NCBI RefSeq assembly: GCF_006438915.1
Contig: NZ_RCZE01000002.1
Coordinates: forward strand, 437,144-501,143
DNA: 64,000 nucleotides
Reading direction: 5' to 3'
Source of the DNA: Pseudomonas arsenicoxydans
GTDB taxonomy: Bacteria; Pseudomonadota; Gammaproteobacteria; Pseudomonadales; Pseudomonadaceae
Below are positions 18,849 through 27,041 of this stretch, in pieces. The stretch's first letter is position 1, and every line of letters starts with the position of its first letter. Below the pieces are notes generated by a model. The model searched no databases, was not told the origin of the DNA, and saw only the letters and a program-made list of their open reading frames with translations. Position numbers and translations under genes: made by a program.

Positions 18849-20084
18849 ATGGACGACTTGCCCATAGGGCCGATGCTCGCGGTATTGGTCCTGCTGATTT
18901 TATGGTCGGGGCTGTTTACCGCCATTGAAGTGGCACAACAGCATTTGCTGGCCCAGCGCACCGCCTCGCGTTCGAGCGACAAACCGGTGGCGAAGCTGAG
19001 CTTCCCGCTCAACAGCCTGATCTTCTGCAATACCTTGTGCCGGGCGCTGGTCATGGTCATCAGCACCTTGCTGGCGATCTTCACCTGGTCGGCCAATGGT
19101 CCGTGGGCTGCCTGCATCGGCGCTGGCGCCGCACTGCTGATATTCGCCGACTACCTGCCGCGCACCTTCGCCACTCGCTACCCTGACGCCGTGCTGAACC
19201 TGGGCAACACCTTGCTCGGTGTTCCACTGAAAATCATCTACCCGGCCGCCTGGCTGCTCAATGGCCTTAGCCAGTTGCTGATGCGACCGTTCGCCCGCAA
19301 AGCCAAAGTGGTGCAGCAGAGCGAAGACGAAATGCCGGGGGATCGGCACGACGATCACGACCACAGTGTCTGCCGCCCGCACCCGCTGTCCGGCATCCAC
19401 GCACTGGACAACATTACAGTCAACGACATTCTGGTGCCGCGCAGTGACGTCGACGGCATCAACCTCGATGACCCGATTGAAGAAATCATCGAGCAATTGC
19501 GCCACAACAAGCGCACGCGCCTGCCGGTGTTCCACAGCGACATCAACCAGGTCGAAGCGGTGCTCAATACCCGGCACATTCGTCATTTGCTGCCGGATGC
19601 CAGCCTGACCATGGAGGCGCTGATGGCGGCCAGCCATGATCCTTATTTCGTCCCGGAAAGCACGCCGCTGCAACTGCAGCTGCTGAATTTCCACAAGCAG
19701 CAGCGGCGCTTGGGCATGGTGGTGGACGAGTACGGCGAAGTACTCGGCATCGTCACCCTGGAAGACATTCTGGAAGAAATCGTCGGCGAGTTCGAAAGCC
19801 AGCACAGCCTGGACAATCCGCACATCCATCCCCTCGCCGACGGGCGCCTGGTGATCGATGGTGCGGCGTCGATTCGCGATCTGAACAAGAGCCTGGGCTG
19901 GCATCTTCCTAGCGACGGCCCGAAAACCCTTAACGGGTTGGTGACCGAAGCCCTGGAAACCATTCCGGACAGCGCGGTCTGCCTGAAGATCGGGCGCTAC
20001 CGGCTGGAGATTCTGGAAACCGAAGATAACCGCGTCACACGGGTGCTGATCTGGCATACCAGCTCGGTGCCAGCCCCCATCTAA
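18849..20084 (+). CDS. CNNM/CorC (HlyC) family transporter with CBS domains
   Basis: The 411-residue protein has a DUF21/CNNM membrane domain (about 1-150, four hydrophobic stretches), a linker rich in His/Asp (about 165-175), a pair of CBS domains (about 185-300, NDILVPRSDVDGINLDDPIE and RRLGMVVDEYGEVLGIVTLE), and a C-terminal CorC_HlyC domain (about 320-400, LADGRLVIDGAASIRDLNK). This is the CorB/YfjD architecture linked with Mg2+ or Co2+ efflux and resistance. It lies 12 bases after the YpjD-like gene and is probably co-transcribed with it, a pairing seen next to ffh in other pseudomonads. Confidence 0.9.
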   Translation: MDDLPIGPMLAVLVLLILWSGLFTAIEVAQQHLLAQRTASRSSDKPVAKLSFPLNSLIFCNTLCRALVMVISTLLAIFTWSANGPWAACIGAGAALLIFADYLPRTFATRYPDAVLNLGNTLLGVPLKIIYPAAWLLNGLSQLLMRPFARKAKVVQQSEDEMPGDRHDDHDHSVCRPHPLSGIHALDNITVNDILVPRSDVDGINLDDPIEEIIEQLRHNKRTRLPVFHSDINQVEAVLNTRHIRHLLPDASLTMEALMAASHDPYFVPESTPLQLQLLNFHKQQRRLGMVVDEYGEVLGIVTLEDILEEIVGEFESQHSLDNPHIHPLADGRLVIDGAASIRDLNKSLGWHLPSDGPKTLNGLVTEALETIPDSAVCLKIGRYRLEILETEDNRVTRVLIWHTSSVPAPI

Positions 20085-20099
20085 AGCCGACACATGCCC

Positions 20100-20232
20100 T
20101 GTGGCGAGGGAACTTGCTCCCGCTGGACTGCGAAGCGGTCCCGATCAAAAACGCTTCGATTATTGCTGAAAGAACGCATCCAACCATTTGCGGCCGCTGC
20201 GCGCCCGAACGGGGGCAAGCCCCCTCGCCACA
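20100..20232. repeat. REP doublet (GTGGCGAGGGAAC family)
   Basis: Inverted arms TGTGGCGAGGGAACTTGCTC and GGGGGCAAGCCCCCTCGCCACA flank about 90 bases. It begins 15 bases after the CorC-family gene. The remainder of the 322-base gap up to the MFS gene shows an AT-rich stretch near 20360-20370 that could hold the MFS promoter, but no convincing -35/-10 pair. Confidence 0.8.
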
Positions 20233-20406
20233 ATGTCCGCGCCAAGGCCCTTGTTGAATCGTTAGGCGCCTTCCTATAATCGGGACGCTTACCCAAGCCC
20301 CGCCCCACCCCCGTGCTACCCGCACTCCGCAATAAAACCCACATCCCTGGGTGTTCGACCATAATAATTCGCTCCACTGGGGCACATGACTGTCAGGGAT
20401 AACCGC

Positions 20407-21723
20407 ATGACGACCAGCACGACTTATACCGAAACCACGCCTGCGCAACCGACGAACTCCGCCACCCGCGTGGCCACCGCGAGTTTCATCGGCACCGCCA
20501 TCGAGTTTTACGACTTCTACGTCTACGCCACTGCCGCTGCACTGGTGATCGGGCCGGTATTCTTTCCGCAGACCTCCGGCACCGCCCAGATGCTGTCGGC
20601 GTTCCTCACCTTCGGCATCGCCTTTCTTGCGCGACCACTGGGCTCAGCGTTGTTCGGCCATTTCGGTGACCGTATCGGGCGCAAATCGACCCTCGTGGCC
20701 TCGCTGCTGCTGATGGGCGTCTGCACCACGTTGATCGGCGTGTTGCCGGGTTACGACAGCATTGGCGCCTGGGCGCCGATCCTGCTGTGCGTGCTGCGCT
20801 TTGGCCAGGGCCTGGGGTTGGGCGGCGAATGGGGCGGCGCGGCGTTGCTGGCGACGGAGAATGCGCCCAAGGGCAAACGCGCCTGGTTCGGCATGTTCCC
20901 GCAGCTTGGCCCTTCGATTGGTTTTCTGGCAGCAAACGGTCTGTTCCTGACCCTGGCCATGACCCTGAATGACGAACAATTCCGCTCGTGGGGCTGGCGA
21001 ATTCCATTCCTGCTCAGCGCCGCACTGGTGATGGTCGGGTTGTACGTGCGCCTCAAGCTCCACGAAACCCCGGTGTTCGCCAATGCCATGGCCCGTGAGG
21101 AACGGGTGAAAATCCCGCTGATCGAGCTGCTCAGCCAATACTGGGCACCGATGCTGCTGGGCGCCGGGTCGATGGTGGTGTGCTACGCGCTGTTCTACAT
21201 CTCGACGGTGTTTTCGCTGAGTTATGGCGTGTCGACTCTCGGTTATACCCGGGAAACCTTCCTCGCCCTGCTGTGCTTCGCCGTGCTGTTCATGGCCGCC
21301 GCAACGCCGCTGTCGGCATGGGCCAGCGACCGTTACGGACGTAAACCGGTACTGATCATCGGTGGCGTGTTGGCGATACTGTCCGGGTTCTTGATGGAAC
21401 CGCTGCTGACTCACGGCACGACCTGGGGTGTGGCGCTGTTCCTGTGCATCGAACTGTTTCTGATGGGCGTGACGTTTGCGCCGATGGGTGCGTTGCTGCC
21501 GGAGCTGTTCCCGACTCACGTTCGCTATACCGGTGCCTCGGCGGCCTACAACCTGGGCGGGATCGTCGGGGCCTCAGCGGCGCCGTTCTTTGCGCAGAAA
21601 CTAGTGGCCATGGGTGGATTGAGTTATGTCGGAGGGTATGTGTCGGGGGCGGCGGTGCTGAGCTTGATTGCGGTGTTGTGCCTGAAGGAGACGCGGCATA
21701 ACGATCTGAATCGGGTGGCCTGA
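20407..21723 (+). CDS. MFS transporter, metabolite:H+ symporter (MHS) family
   Basis: The 438-residue inner-membrane protein has 12 predicted helices and MHS/ShiA-like signatures: ATASFIGTAIEFYDFYVYAT at the N-terminus, the loop 2-3 motif GDRIGRKSTLVASL, RFGQGLGLGGEWGGAALLA, and a second half copy SDRYGRKPVLI. Family members carry dicarboxylates, shikimate, proline-betaine and similar solutes with protons; the substrate here cannot be told. The ATG at 20407 was preferred over 20386 because an AGGG lies eight bases upstream. It stands alone between two REP doublets. Confidence 0.92.
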   Translation: MTTSTTYTETTPAQPTNSATRVATASFIGTAIEFYDFYVYATAAALVIGPVFFPQTSGTAQMLSAFLTFGIAFLARPLGSALFGHFGDRIGRKSTLVASLLLMGVCTTLIGVLPGYDSIGAWAPILLCVLRFGQGLGLGGEWGGAALLATENAPKGKRAWFGMFPQLGPSIGFLAANGLFLTLAMTLNDEQFRSWGWRIPFLLSAALVMVGLYVRLKLHETPVFANAMAREERVKIPLIELLSQYWAPMLLGAGSMVVCYALFYISTVFSLSYGVSTLGYTRETFLALLCFAVLFMAAATPLSAWASDRYGRKPVLIIGGVLAILSGFLMEPLLTHGTTWGVALFLCIELFLMGVTFAPMGALLPELFPTHVRYTGASAAYNLGGIVGASAAPFFAQKLVAMGGLSYVGGYVSGAAVLSLIAVLCLKETRHNDLNRVA

Positions 21724-21730
21724 TAGACCG

Positions 21731-21827
21731 CCTTCGCGAGCAAGCCCGCTCCCACACTTAATCTTTGGTGAACACAAAATCTGTGCTCGCCGATAATCAA
21801 ATGTGGGAGCGGGCTTGCTCGCGAAGG
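21731..21827. repeat. REP doublet (TGTGGGAGCGGGC family)
   Basis: CCTTCGCGAGCAAGCCCGCT and its inverted copy bound about 45 bases between the convergent MFS and purT genes. It may serve as the transcript end for both. Confidence 0.88.
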
Positions 21828-21838
21828 CCGCGCCTCGC

Positions 21839-23020
21839 TTACAGCTCGACTACAACAGCCTGAGCAGCACGGGTCGCTTTAGCCCGAGCCAATTCAATCG
21901 ACTCATCCCGCGCCAACGCCACACCCATCCGGCGCTGACCATTCACTTCAGGCTTGCCGAATAGACGCAACGCCGTGTCCGGCTCGCTCAACGCAGCACC
22001 CAGGTTAGCGAAAGCGGTCTGGGTCGACTGCCCTTCCACCAGAATCACCGCCGAAGCCGAAGGCCCGAACTGACGGATCAACGGGATCGGCAGGCCCAGA
22101 ATCGCCCGCGCATGCAGTGCAAATTGCGACAGGTCCTGAGAAATCAGGGTCACCAGGCCCGTGTCATGCGGACGCGGCGAAACTTCGCTGAACCACACCT
22201 GATCCCCTTTGATAAACAATTCAACGCCAAACAGACCACGACCACCCAAGGCTTCGGTGACCGCTTTGGCCACGCGCTCGGACTCAGCCAGAGCAACCGG
22301 GCTCATGGCTTGCGGCTGCCAGGATTCCTGATAGTCGCCCTTCTCCTGACGGTGACCGACCGGCGCGCAGAACGTGGTGCCACCCACATGGCGTACGGTA
22401 AGCAGGGTGATTTCGTAGTCGAAGTCGATAAAGCCTTCCACGATCACGCGACCTTTGCCGGCGCGACCGCCTTCTTGTGCGTAGTCCCACGCGGTTTTGA
22501 CGTCATCGGCGCTGCGCAACAGGCTCTGGCCCTTGCCCGACGAACTCATCACTGGCTTGACCACACACGGGAAACCGAGGTCTTCAACCGCTTTGCTGTA
22601 GTCCTCGAAGGTGTCGGCGAAGTGGTACGGCGACGTCGGCAGGTCCAGCTCTTCAGCGGCCAGGCGACGGATGCCTTCGCGGTTCATGGTCAGCTGTGCA
22701 GCGCGCGCGGTCGGGATCACGGTGAAGCCTTCGGCTTCCAGTTCGACCAGGGTGGCGGTGGCGATGGCTTCGATTTCCGGCACGATGAAGTGCGGCTTCT
22801 CGGCTTCGATCACGGCACGCAGGGCGGCGCCGTCGAGCATGTTGATCACGTGGCTGCGATGGGCAACTTGCATGGCCGGCGCGTTGGCGTAACGGTCGAC
22901 GGCAATCACTTCAACGCCCAGGCGTTGCAGTTCGATCACCACTTCCTTGCCCAACTCACCACAGCCACACAGCAATACGCGGGTCGCGGTTGGCGACAAT
23001 GGAGTTCCGATACGGGTCAT
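21839..23020 (-). CDS. purT: Formate-dependent phosphoribosylglycinamide formyltransferase
   Basis: PurT makes formyl-GAR from GAR, formate and ATP, the folate-independent third step of purine synthesis. The 393-residue ATP-grasp protein begins [20 protein letters not shown] and contains the N-terminal [15 protein letters not shown] nucleotide motif, the ATP-grasp lysine and glycine loop region [17 protein letters not shown], and the metal site [22 protein letters not shown] (split here between GVELFI and [10 protein letters not shown]). Length is normal. Upstream, 43 bases away, lies a 158-base palindromic element; no purine riboswitch is visible. Confidence 0.97.
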   Translation of the reverse strand: MTRIGTPLSPTATRVLLCGCGELGKEVVIELQRLGVEVIAVDRYANAPAMQVAHRSHVINMLDGAALRAVIEAEKPHFIVPEIEAIATATLVELEAEGFTVIPTARAAQLTMNREGIRRLAAEELDLPTSPYHFADTFEDYSKAVEDLGFPCVVKPVMSSSGKGQSLLRSADDVKTAWDYAQEGGRAGKGRVIVEGFIDFDYEITLLTVRHVGGTTFCAPVGHRQEKGDYQESWQPQAMSPVALAESERVAKAVTEALGGRGLFGVELFIKGDQVWFSEVSPRPHDTGLVTLISQDLSQFALHARAILGLPIPLIRQFGPSASAVILVEGQSTQTAFANLGAALSEPDTALRLFGKPEVNGQRRMGVALARDESIELARAKATRAAQAVVVEL

Positions 23021-23062
23021 CTCAGGTCCTCAAGAAGCGGATCATCGAGGGACGCGACGAAA

Positions 23063-23220
23063 GTAGCCTGTGTGGCCAGTTCTGTTAGTCAATTTCGGCG
23101 CAGGAAGCCCATTTCCTGCGTTGCTGTTCCTCGCCATAGCAAGCTATGACTCGTCACAGCACCTTGGCTATGGACTTCCTGCATCCGAACTTGAACTAAC
23201 GAACTGGCCGTACAGGCTAC
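23063..23220. repeat. 158-base near-palindromic element upstream of purT
   Basis: The outer arms GTAGCCTGTGTGGCCAGTTC and (complement of the right end) GTAGCCTGTACGGCCAGTTC continue inward as TGTTAGTCAATTTCGG / GTTAGTTCAAGTTCGG and GCGCAGGAAG / ATGCAGGAAG, giving inverted terminal arms of roughly 48 bases with a handful of mismatches. Inside, CGCAGGAA-GCCCAT-TTCCTGCG and CATAG-CAAG-CTATG form further hairpins. No protein is encoded that looks real. It may be a small non-autonomous mobile element or a structured leader of purT. No target duplication is obvious. Confidence 0.7.
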
Positions 23221-23278
23221 ATGCGCGCTTCCCATGGGGAGAAAGCGCGGCATTTTACATGAACCGCAGGGTTTGGCT

Positions 23279-23746
23279 TCAGCTGACGACGGCCTGTTTG
23301 CGCAAGCGCCAGGCCATGATCAGCCACACGGCGGTCACGCCGGCGAACTTCGAGCCCATGGCGGTGAGGATCACGCCCGGGGTGAAGGCGTCGATCATGC
23401 CGAAGAAGATGAAGGTATCGAGAGGAATGCTCAGCGCCGAACTTATCCACAGACGATCGTGCAACGGGCGCTTGGTGATGCTGAACACCAGCCAGTCGAT
23501 GCACTCGGACACCGCGAACGCCGTGGCGCTGGCCAATGCGATGGACGGATCGGAAGTGACGTAGGACAGCACCAGCGCGGCCAGCATCGCGGCAATGGCG
23601 CCGTGACCGAAGCGGGTTTGCACCATGTCGCGCAATATGAACACCAGACCACCCCACGCTGACCAGATGATGTCCAGGTGCGGGGCGGTGGAAAAGGCGT
23701 AGTTGATCAGCACAACGCTGCTGATGTAGGCGATCAGGAAGAGCAT
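23279..23746 (-). CDS. VUT family membrane protein (putative queuosine-precursor transporter relative)
   Basis: This 155-residue protein has four to five hydrophobic stretches (MLFLIAYISSVVLINYAF, FGHGAIAAMLAALVLSYV) and resembles short VUT/DUF165 proteins: GGLVFILRDMVQTRFGHG, ATAFAVSECIDWLVFSITKR, and DRLWISSALSIPLDTFIFFG. The larger relative YhhQ imports 7-deazaguanine precursors of queuosine; whether this short form does so is unknown. No preQ1 riboswitch could be recognised in the 60 bases upstream. It lies between a REP doublet and the palindromic element. Confidence 0.75.
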   Translation of the reverse strand: MLFLIAYISSVVLINYAFSTAPHLDIIWSAWGGLVFILRDMVQTRFGHGAIAAMLAALVLSYVTSDPSIALASATAFAVSECIDWLVFSITKRPLHDRLWISSALSIPLDTFIFFGMIDAFTPGVILTAMGSKFAGVTAVWLIMAWRLRKQAVVS

Positions 23747-23808
23747 GGGGCGTGGGGATACCTGTCAATTTGGCGCACAGGGTACTAGATCCAGCGCACG
23801 CCGATAAC

Positions 23809-23941
23809 TGTGGCGAGGGAGCTTGCTCCCGTTGGGCTGCGAAGCGGCCCTGAAATCAGCAGACTCGGTGTGTCAGATGAAGTCTATTTGTCGGTTTTGG
23901 GTCTGCTTCGCAGCCCAGCGGGAGCAAGCTCCCTCGCCACA
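23809..23941. repeat. REP doublet (GTGGCGAGGGAGC family)
   Basis: TGTGGCGAGGGAGCTTGCTC at the left and its inverted copy at the right bound about 90 bases, with an inner pair GGGCTGCGAAGC / GCTTCGCAGCCC. It fills most of the gap between the DUF1289 gene and the VUT gene. Confidence 0.88.
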
Positions 23942-23955
23942 TAAGCACCTTCGGC

Positions 23956-24171
23956 TCAGGAATCGGGTTTTGAGGGCAACATCCAGACCAGGCCGCTGGA
24001 TTTGGCCCGCTCATGACACAACCCCAACACCGCGCGGCGCTCGTCGTTGGTCATCCGGCTCCAGCGGGTGATCTCTTCCACCGTGCGCTGGCACCCGGTG
24101 CAGATGTCATCGTCGTCCAACGCGCAAATATTCACGCAGGGCGAGAGCACCGGTCGTTCTGTAGCGCTCAT
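23956..24171 (-). CDS. DUF1289 domain protein
   Basis: The 71-residue protein has the DUF1289 cysteine pattern [20 protein letters not shown] followed by [19 protein letters not shown], suggestive of a small metal or Fe-S binding site, though no biochemical role is known. Its ATG overlaps the carbonic anhydrase stop codon by four bases (ATGA), so the two are translationally coupled. Confidence 0.88.
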   Translation of the reverse strand: MSATERPVLSPCVNICALDDDDICTGCQRTVEEITRWSRMTNDERRAVLGLCHERAKSSGLVWMLPSKPDS

Positions 24172-24692
24172 TCTTCCTGCTCGACCAGATCGCGGGCGTA
24201 GCGCTGCGAGTTATGAACATAGTGGGCAGCGCTGGCCTCCAGCATCTTTTTCTGCGGCTCGGTCAATTCCCGCACCACTTTGCCCGGCGAGCCCATGACC
24301 AGCGAACCGTCCGGGATTTCCTTTCCTTCGCCGATTAGCGAATTGGCGCCGATGATGCAGTTCTTGCCAATCTTCGCACCGTTCAGAATCACCGCATTAA
24401 TACCGATCAAACTGTAATCGCCCACGGTGCAACCATGCAGCATGGCGTTGTGGCCAATGGTCACGCCGGTGCCAATGGTCAGCGGATAGCCCATGTCGGT
24501 GTGCATCACGGTGCCGTCCTGAACGTTACTGTTCTTGCCGATCAGGATCAGTTCGTTGTCGCCGCGCAGCACGGCGTTGAACCAGACGTTGGCGCCTTCT
24601 TCCAGTTTGACCTTGCCCACCAGCACGGCATTGGGTGCGACCCAGCTCTGCGGATGGGTTTCGACGCGGGCGTCGCCCAGGCGATATTTCAT
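24168..24692 (-). CDS. Gamma carbonic anhydrase-like protein (YrdA/PaaY type)
   Basis: The 174-residue left-handed beta-helix protein is built of hexapeptide repeats (for example [13 protein letters not shown] and [19 protein letters not shown]). The three zinc-type histidines of gamma carbonic anhydrases are present: His64 (TVMHTD), His81 and His86 ([10 protein letters not shown]). YrdA/PaaY proteins form trimers in the cytoplasm; activity may be CO2 hydration or a thioesterase-like role, which sequence cannot decide. It is followed by the overlapping DUF1289 gene and preceded by a Nudix gene 53 bases away on the same strand. Confidence 0.9.
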   Translation of the reverse strand: MKYRLGDARVETHPQSWVAPNAVLVGKVKLEEGANVWFNAVLRGDNELILIGKNSNVQDGTVMHTDMGYPLTIGTGVTIGHNAMLHGCTVGDYSLIGINAVILNGAKIGKNCIIGANSLIGEGKEIPDGSLVMGSPGKVVRELTEPQKKMLEASAAHYVHNSQRYARDLVEQEE

Positions 24693-24745
24693 CTTGTTGT
24701 CCTCAAGGCCAGGCAGGCTCGGTTCACGCCATACGAACGATGGCT

Positions 24746-25345
24746 TCAGGTGTTGATAAAACTCTTGGGAGGTTGATGCAGGCTGATTTTGGCGTCATAG
24801 AGCAGGTTGATCAACTCGACGATCATAATCGCCGTCAGGCCCCAGATCTTGTATTCGCCATAACGATAACTCGGCACGTACCAGCTACGGCCCTGGTAAT
24901 CGATGCGGTGGGTGTGTTCGCGCGGGTCTTTGCGGAAGAATTCGAGCGGCACGCTGAAGACGGCGGCGATTTCGGCATCATTGGCCCGGTATTCGACGAA
25001 GTCCGGGATCACGCCGACATAGGGCGTGACCTTGATGCCGTGCAGGGAGATCAGCGGGCTGAGCGGGCCGATGACTTCAACCAGGCCCGGCGGCAGGCCG
25101 ATTTCTTCTTCGGCCTCACGTAGCGCGGTGAAAATCAGGTCGGGGTCTTCGGGGTCGCGGCGACCGCCGGGGAAGGCGACTTCCCCGCCATGGGTCGAGA
25201 GCCCGCTGGCGCGCAGGGTCAGCAAAAGTTCAGGTGCATCACTGCGGGTGATGGGCACCAGGACCGCAGCTTCGGGGAAACGTTTATCGGTTTCCAGCGT
25301 TGTCGGCGTGTGGTTGCTTACCCGATGAAGTAGCTCGTCCAGCAT
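24746..25345 (-). CDS. Nudix hydrolase, CoA pyrophosphatase (NudL/YeaB type)
   Basis: The 199-residue protein contains a perfect Nudix box, [15 protein letters not shown] followed by [10 protein letters not shown], preceded by [13 protein letters not shown], the UPF0035/NUDT7-type extension typical of enzymes that split coenzyme A into 3',5'-ADP and phosphopantetheine. It is cytoplasmic, with no signal or membrane segment. It is the first of three closely spaced minus-strand genes (Nudix, gamma carbonic anhydrase, DUF1289). Confidence 0.88.
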   Translation of the reverse strand: MLDELLHRVSNHTPTTLETDKRFPEAAVLVPITRSDAPELLLTLRASGLSTHGGEVAFPGGRRDPEDPDLIFTALREAEEEIGLPPGLVEVIGPLSPLISLHGIKVTPYVGVIPDFVEYRANDAEIAAVFSVPLEFFRKDPREHTHRIDYQGRSWYVPSYRYGEYKIWGLTAIMIVELINLLYDAKISLHQPPKSFINT

Positions 25346-25491
25346 GAGTGCTCTCGATCTGTGCCTTACCCCGCATCATGCACCAATCGAACCGACCGCC
25401 CAACCCCATAACCACTGCATGTCGCTAAACGACAACTTGCCGACAGACACCGCCGCACGCCAAGATAGGCGCAGCATTCAGGAACCCAAGC

Positions 25492-26043
25492 ATGAAATTT
25501 TGCAGTCAGTGCGGCAACCCGGTGTCCCAGCGCATTCCCGAAGGCGATTCGCGCCTGCGATTTGTCTGTGACAGCTGCGATACGATTCATTACCAGAACC
25601 CCAATATCGTCGCCGGCTGTGTCGCGACCTGGGGTTCGAAAGTGTTGCTGTGTCGACGCGCCATCGAGCCACGGCTCGGTTACTGGACCCTGCCGGCCGG
25701 TTTCATGGAAAACGGTGAAACCATCGAGCAGGCGGCCATTCGCGAGACAGCCGAAGAAGCCTGCGCCCGGGTACGCAACCTGAGCATCTATACGCTGATC
25801 GATGTGCCGCACATCAGCCAGGTGCATGTGTTCTTTCGTGCGGAGCTGGCGGACCTGGACTTTTCAGCCGGTCCCGAGAGCCTGGAAGTGCAGCTTTTCG
25901 AAGAAGCCGACATCCCTTGGTCCGAGCTGGCTTTCCGCACCGTGGGCCGTACCTTAGAATGCTTCTTCGCTGACCGGCGGACCGAGGATTACCCTGTGCG
26001 GTCCGAGTCGATCCCGCCGCTTGCTCAGCTTGCCATCACTTAA
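25492..26043 (+). CDS. Nudix hydrolase with N-terminal zinc ribbon
   Basis: The 183-residue protein starts with a four-cysteine zinc ribbon (MKFCSQCGNP ... FVCDSCDTIHY) and continues with a Nudix domain. Its box reads GFMENGETIEQAAIRETAEE then ACA, so the usual Gly after EEx is Cys; the catalytic glutamates remain. The ribbon resembles the one in NudC-type NADH pyrophosphatase/decapping enzymes and ADP-ribose hydrolases, but the substrate is not assignable. A good AGGAA lies eight bases before the ATG. It is divergent from the CoA pyrophosphatase gene. Confidence 0.88.
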   Translation: MKFCSQCGNPVSQRIPEGDSRLRFVCDSCDTIHYQNPNIVAGCVATWGSKVLLCRRAIEPRLGYWTLPAGFMENGETIEQAAIRETAEEACARVRNLSIYTLIDVPHISQVHVFFRAELADLDFSAGPESLEVQLFEEADIPWSELAFRTVGRTLECFFADRRTEDYPVRSESIPPLAQLAIT

Positions 26044-26089
26044 AACATCCATAATTAAAATAGCCGACACCTCTAGGGATATCGTTTCA

Positions 26090-26593
26090 ATGCGCTGGTT
26101 GCTTGCCGTGTTTTGCTTGTCGTTCGTCGCTATGTCACAGGCTTCCGTCGTGGAAACCCTGGACGGCAAAGCCATCGAAAAAGTCCTGATTCTCAAGTCC
26201 GCCCACCAATTGCAATTGATCAATGACGGCAAGCCGCTCAAGACCTATCGCATTTCCCTGGGCAAACACCCCAAAGGGCCGAAGCTGATGGAGGGCGACA
26301 AACGCACGCCTGAAGGTTTCTACTGGGTGGACTGGCGCAAGGTCAGCGACCGCTTCAACCTGGCCATGCACATCTCCTACCCGAACATCAGCGACTCCGC
26401 CCGTTCGCGGCGAGAAGGTGTCGATCCCGGTGGCATGATCATGATCCACGGCACCCCGGACACGGAAGATACCCCTGAAGACCTGTTCCACACCCTGGAC
26501 TGGACCGACGGCTGCATCGCCATGCGCAACATGGACATGCGCGAAGTCTGGAGCCTGGTGCCGGACGGCACGATGATCGAAATCCGCCCGTAA
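26090..26593 (+). CDS. Secreted L,D-transpeptidase family protein (YkuD domain)
   Basis: The 167-residue protein has a short signal peptide (MRWLLAVFCLSFVAMSQA, cleaved before SVVET) and a YkuD-type domain: KVLILKSAHQLQLINDGKPL, then RTPEGFYWVDWRK, and the catalytic pair His120 (MIMIHGTPD) and Cys142 (DWTDGCIAMRN). The usual S/T-H-G-C motif is T-D-G-C here, as in the YafK-like branch. Such enzymes act on peptidoglycan crosslinks or on lipoprotein attachment in the periplasm. The ATG at 26090 gives a proper signal; the frame is open back to 26021 within the Nudix gene's 3' end. Confidence 0.87.
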   Translation: MRWLLAVFCLSFVAMSQASVVETLDGKAIEKVLILKSAHQLQLINDGKPLKTYRISLGKHPKGPKLMEGDKRTPEGFYWVDWRKVSDRFNLAMHISYPNISDSARSRREGVDPGGMIMIHGTPDTEDTPEDLFHTLDWTDGCIAMRNMDMREVWSLVPDGTMIEIRP

Positions 26594-26594
26594 C

Positions 26595-26716
26595 TGTGGC
26601 GAGGGAGCTCGCTCCCGCTGGGCTGCGTAGCAGCCCCACCCCACTTTGATCCGGTACCGTACTCACTGATTTCAGGGCCGCTTCGCGCCCCAACGGGAGC
26701 AAGCTCCCTCGCCACA
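26595..26716. repeat. REP doublet (GTGGCGAGGGAGC family)
   Basis: TGTGGCGAGGGAGCTCGCTC begins directly after the L,D-transpeptidase stop codon and its inverted copy ends at 26716. The first arm has a one-base change (CTCGC for CTTGC) relative to the other copies. Confidence 0.85.
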
Positions 26717-26884
26717 GGGGCGTCGCGTCGCCCCGAATTTTGTCTTCAGTCGCTACCTTCGGTCGACCTCCAAAAAATAAATTCAAAAAAATTGCAGCCC
26801 GCAGCAACGTCCGTAGTGCAGATACCTTTCCCACCTTTAGACGCTGTCGCAACCTGCGATCTTTGCTTCCAACACCCCCGCCTC

Positions 26885-26898
26885 TAATACCACTTCAA
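26885..26898. promoter_or_regulatory. Upstream half of a putative nag operator pair
   Basis: TAATACCACTTCAA is the inverted complement, with a single mismatch, of the 14 bases at 26974-26987 (TTCAAGTGGTATTA) that overlap the nag promoter. The two copies are about 75 bases apart. The rest of 26717-26962 shows no gene; it is T/C-rich and unlike coding sequence. Confidence 0.5.
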
Positions 26899-26962
26899 AT
26901 CAAACGCCTTACGACTCCCCCAACGGAGCTGGCTTTCCCACGCCCACCACAAAGCACTGGCA

Positions 26963-26991
26963 TTGACATGGTATTCAAGTGGTATTAATTT
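26963..26991 (+). promoter_or_regulatory. nag operon promoter with TGGTAT operator repeats in the spacer
   Basis: TTGACA (26963-26968) and TAATTT (26986-26991) are separated by exactly 17 bases, a strong sigma-70 promoter 51 bases before the regulator ATG. The spacer consists of two TGGTAT direct repeats, at 26969-26974 and 26980-26985, set 11 bases apart, one helical turn. A repressor bound there would exclude RNA polymerase; the adjacent GntR protein is the obvious candidate. Confidence 0.7.
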
Positions 26992-27041
26992 CAGACCATT
27001 CACGGGCGACAACATTCCAATATCCGCCCCGGACTTCTGAC

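Noticed and set aside
23021..23062. Purine riboswitch or PUR box before purT
   Set aside because: No matching conserved aptamer core was seen; the palindromic element is of a different kind.
23747..23808. Possible preQ1 riboswitch upstream of the VUT gene
   Set aside because: The short leader lacks a recognisable preQ1 aptamer pattern and is occupied upstream by a REP doublet.
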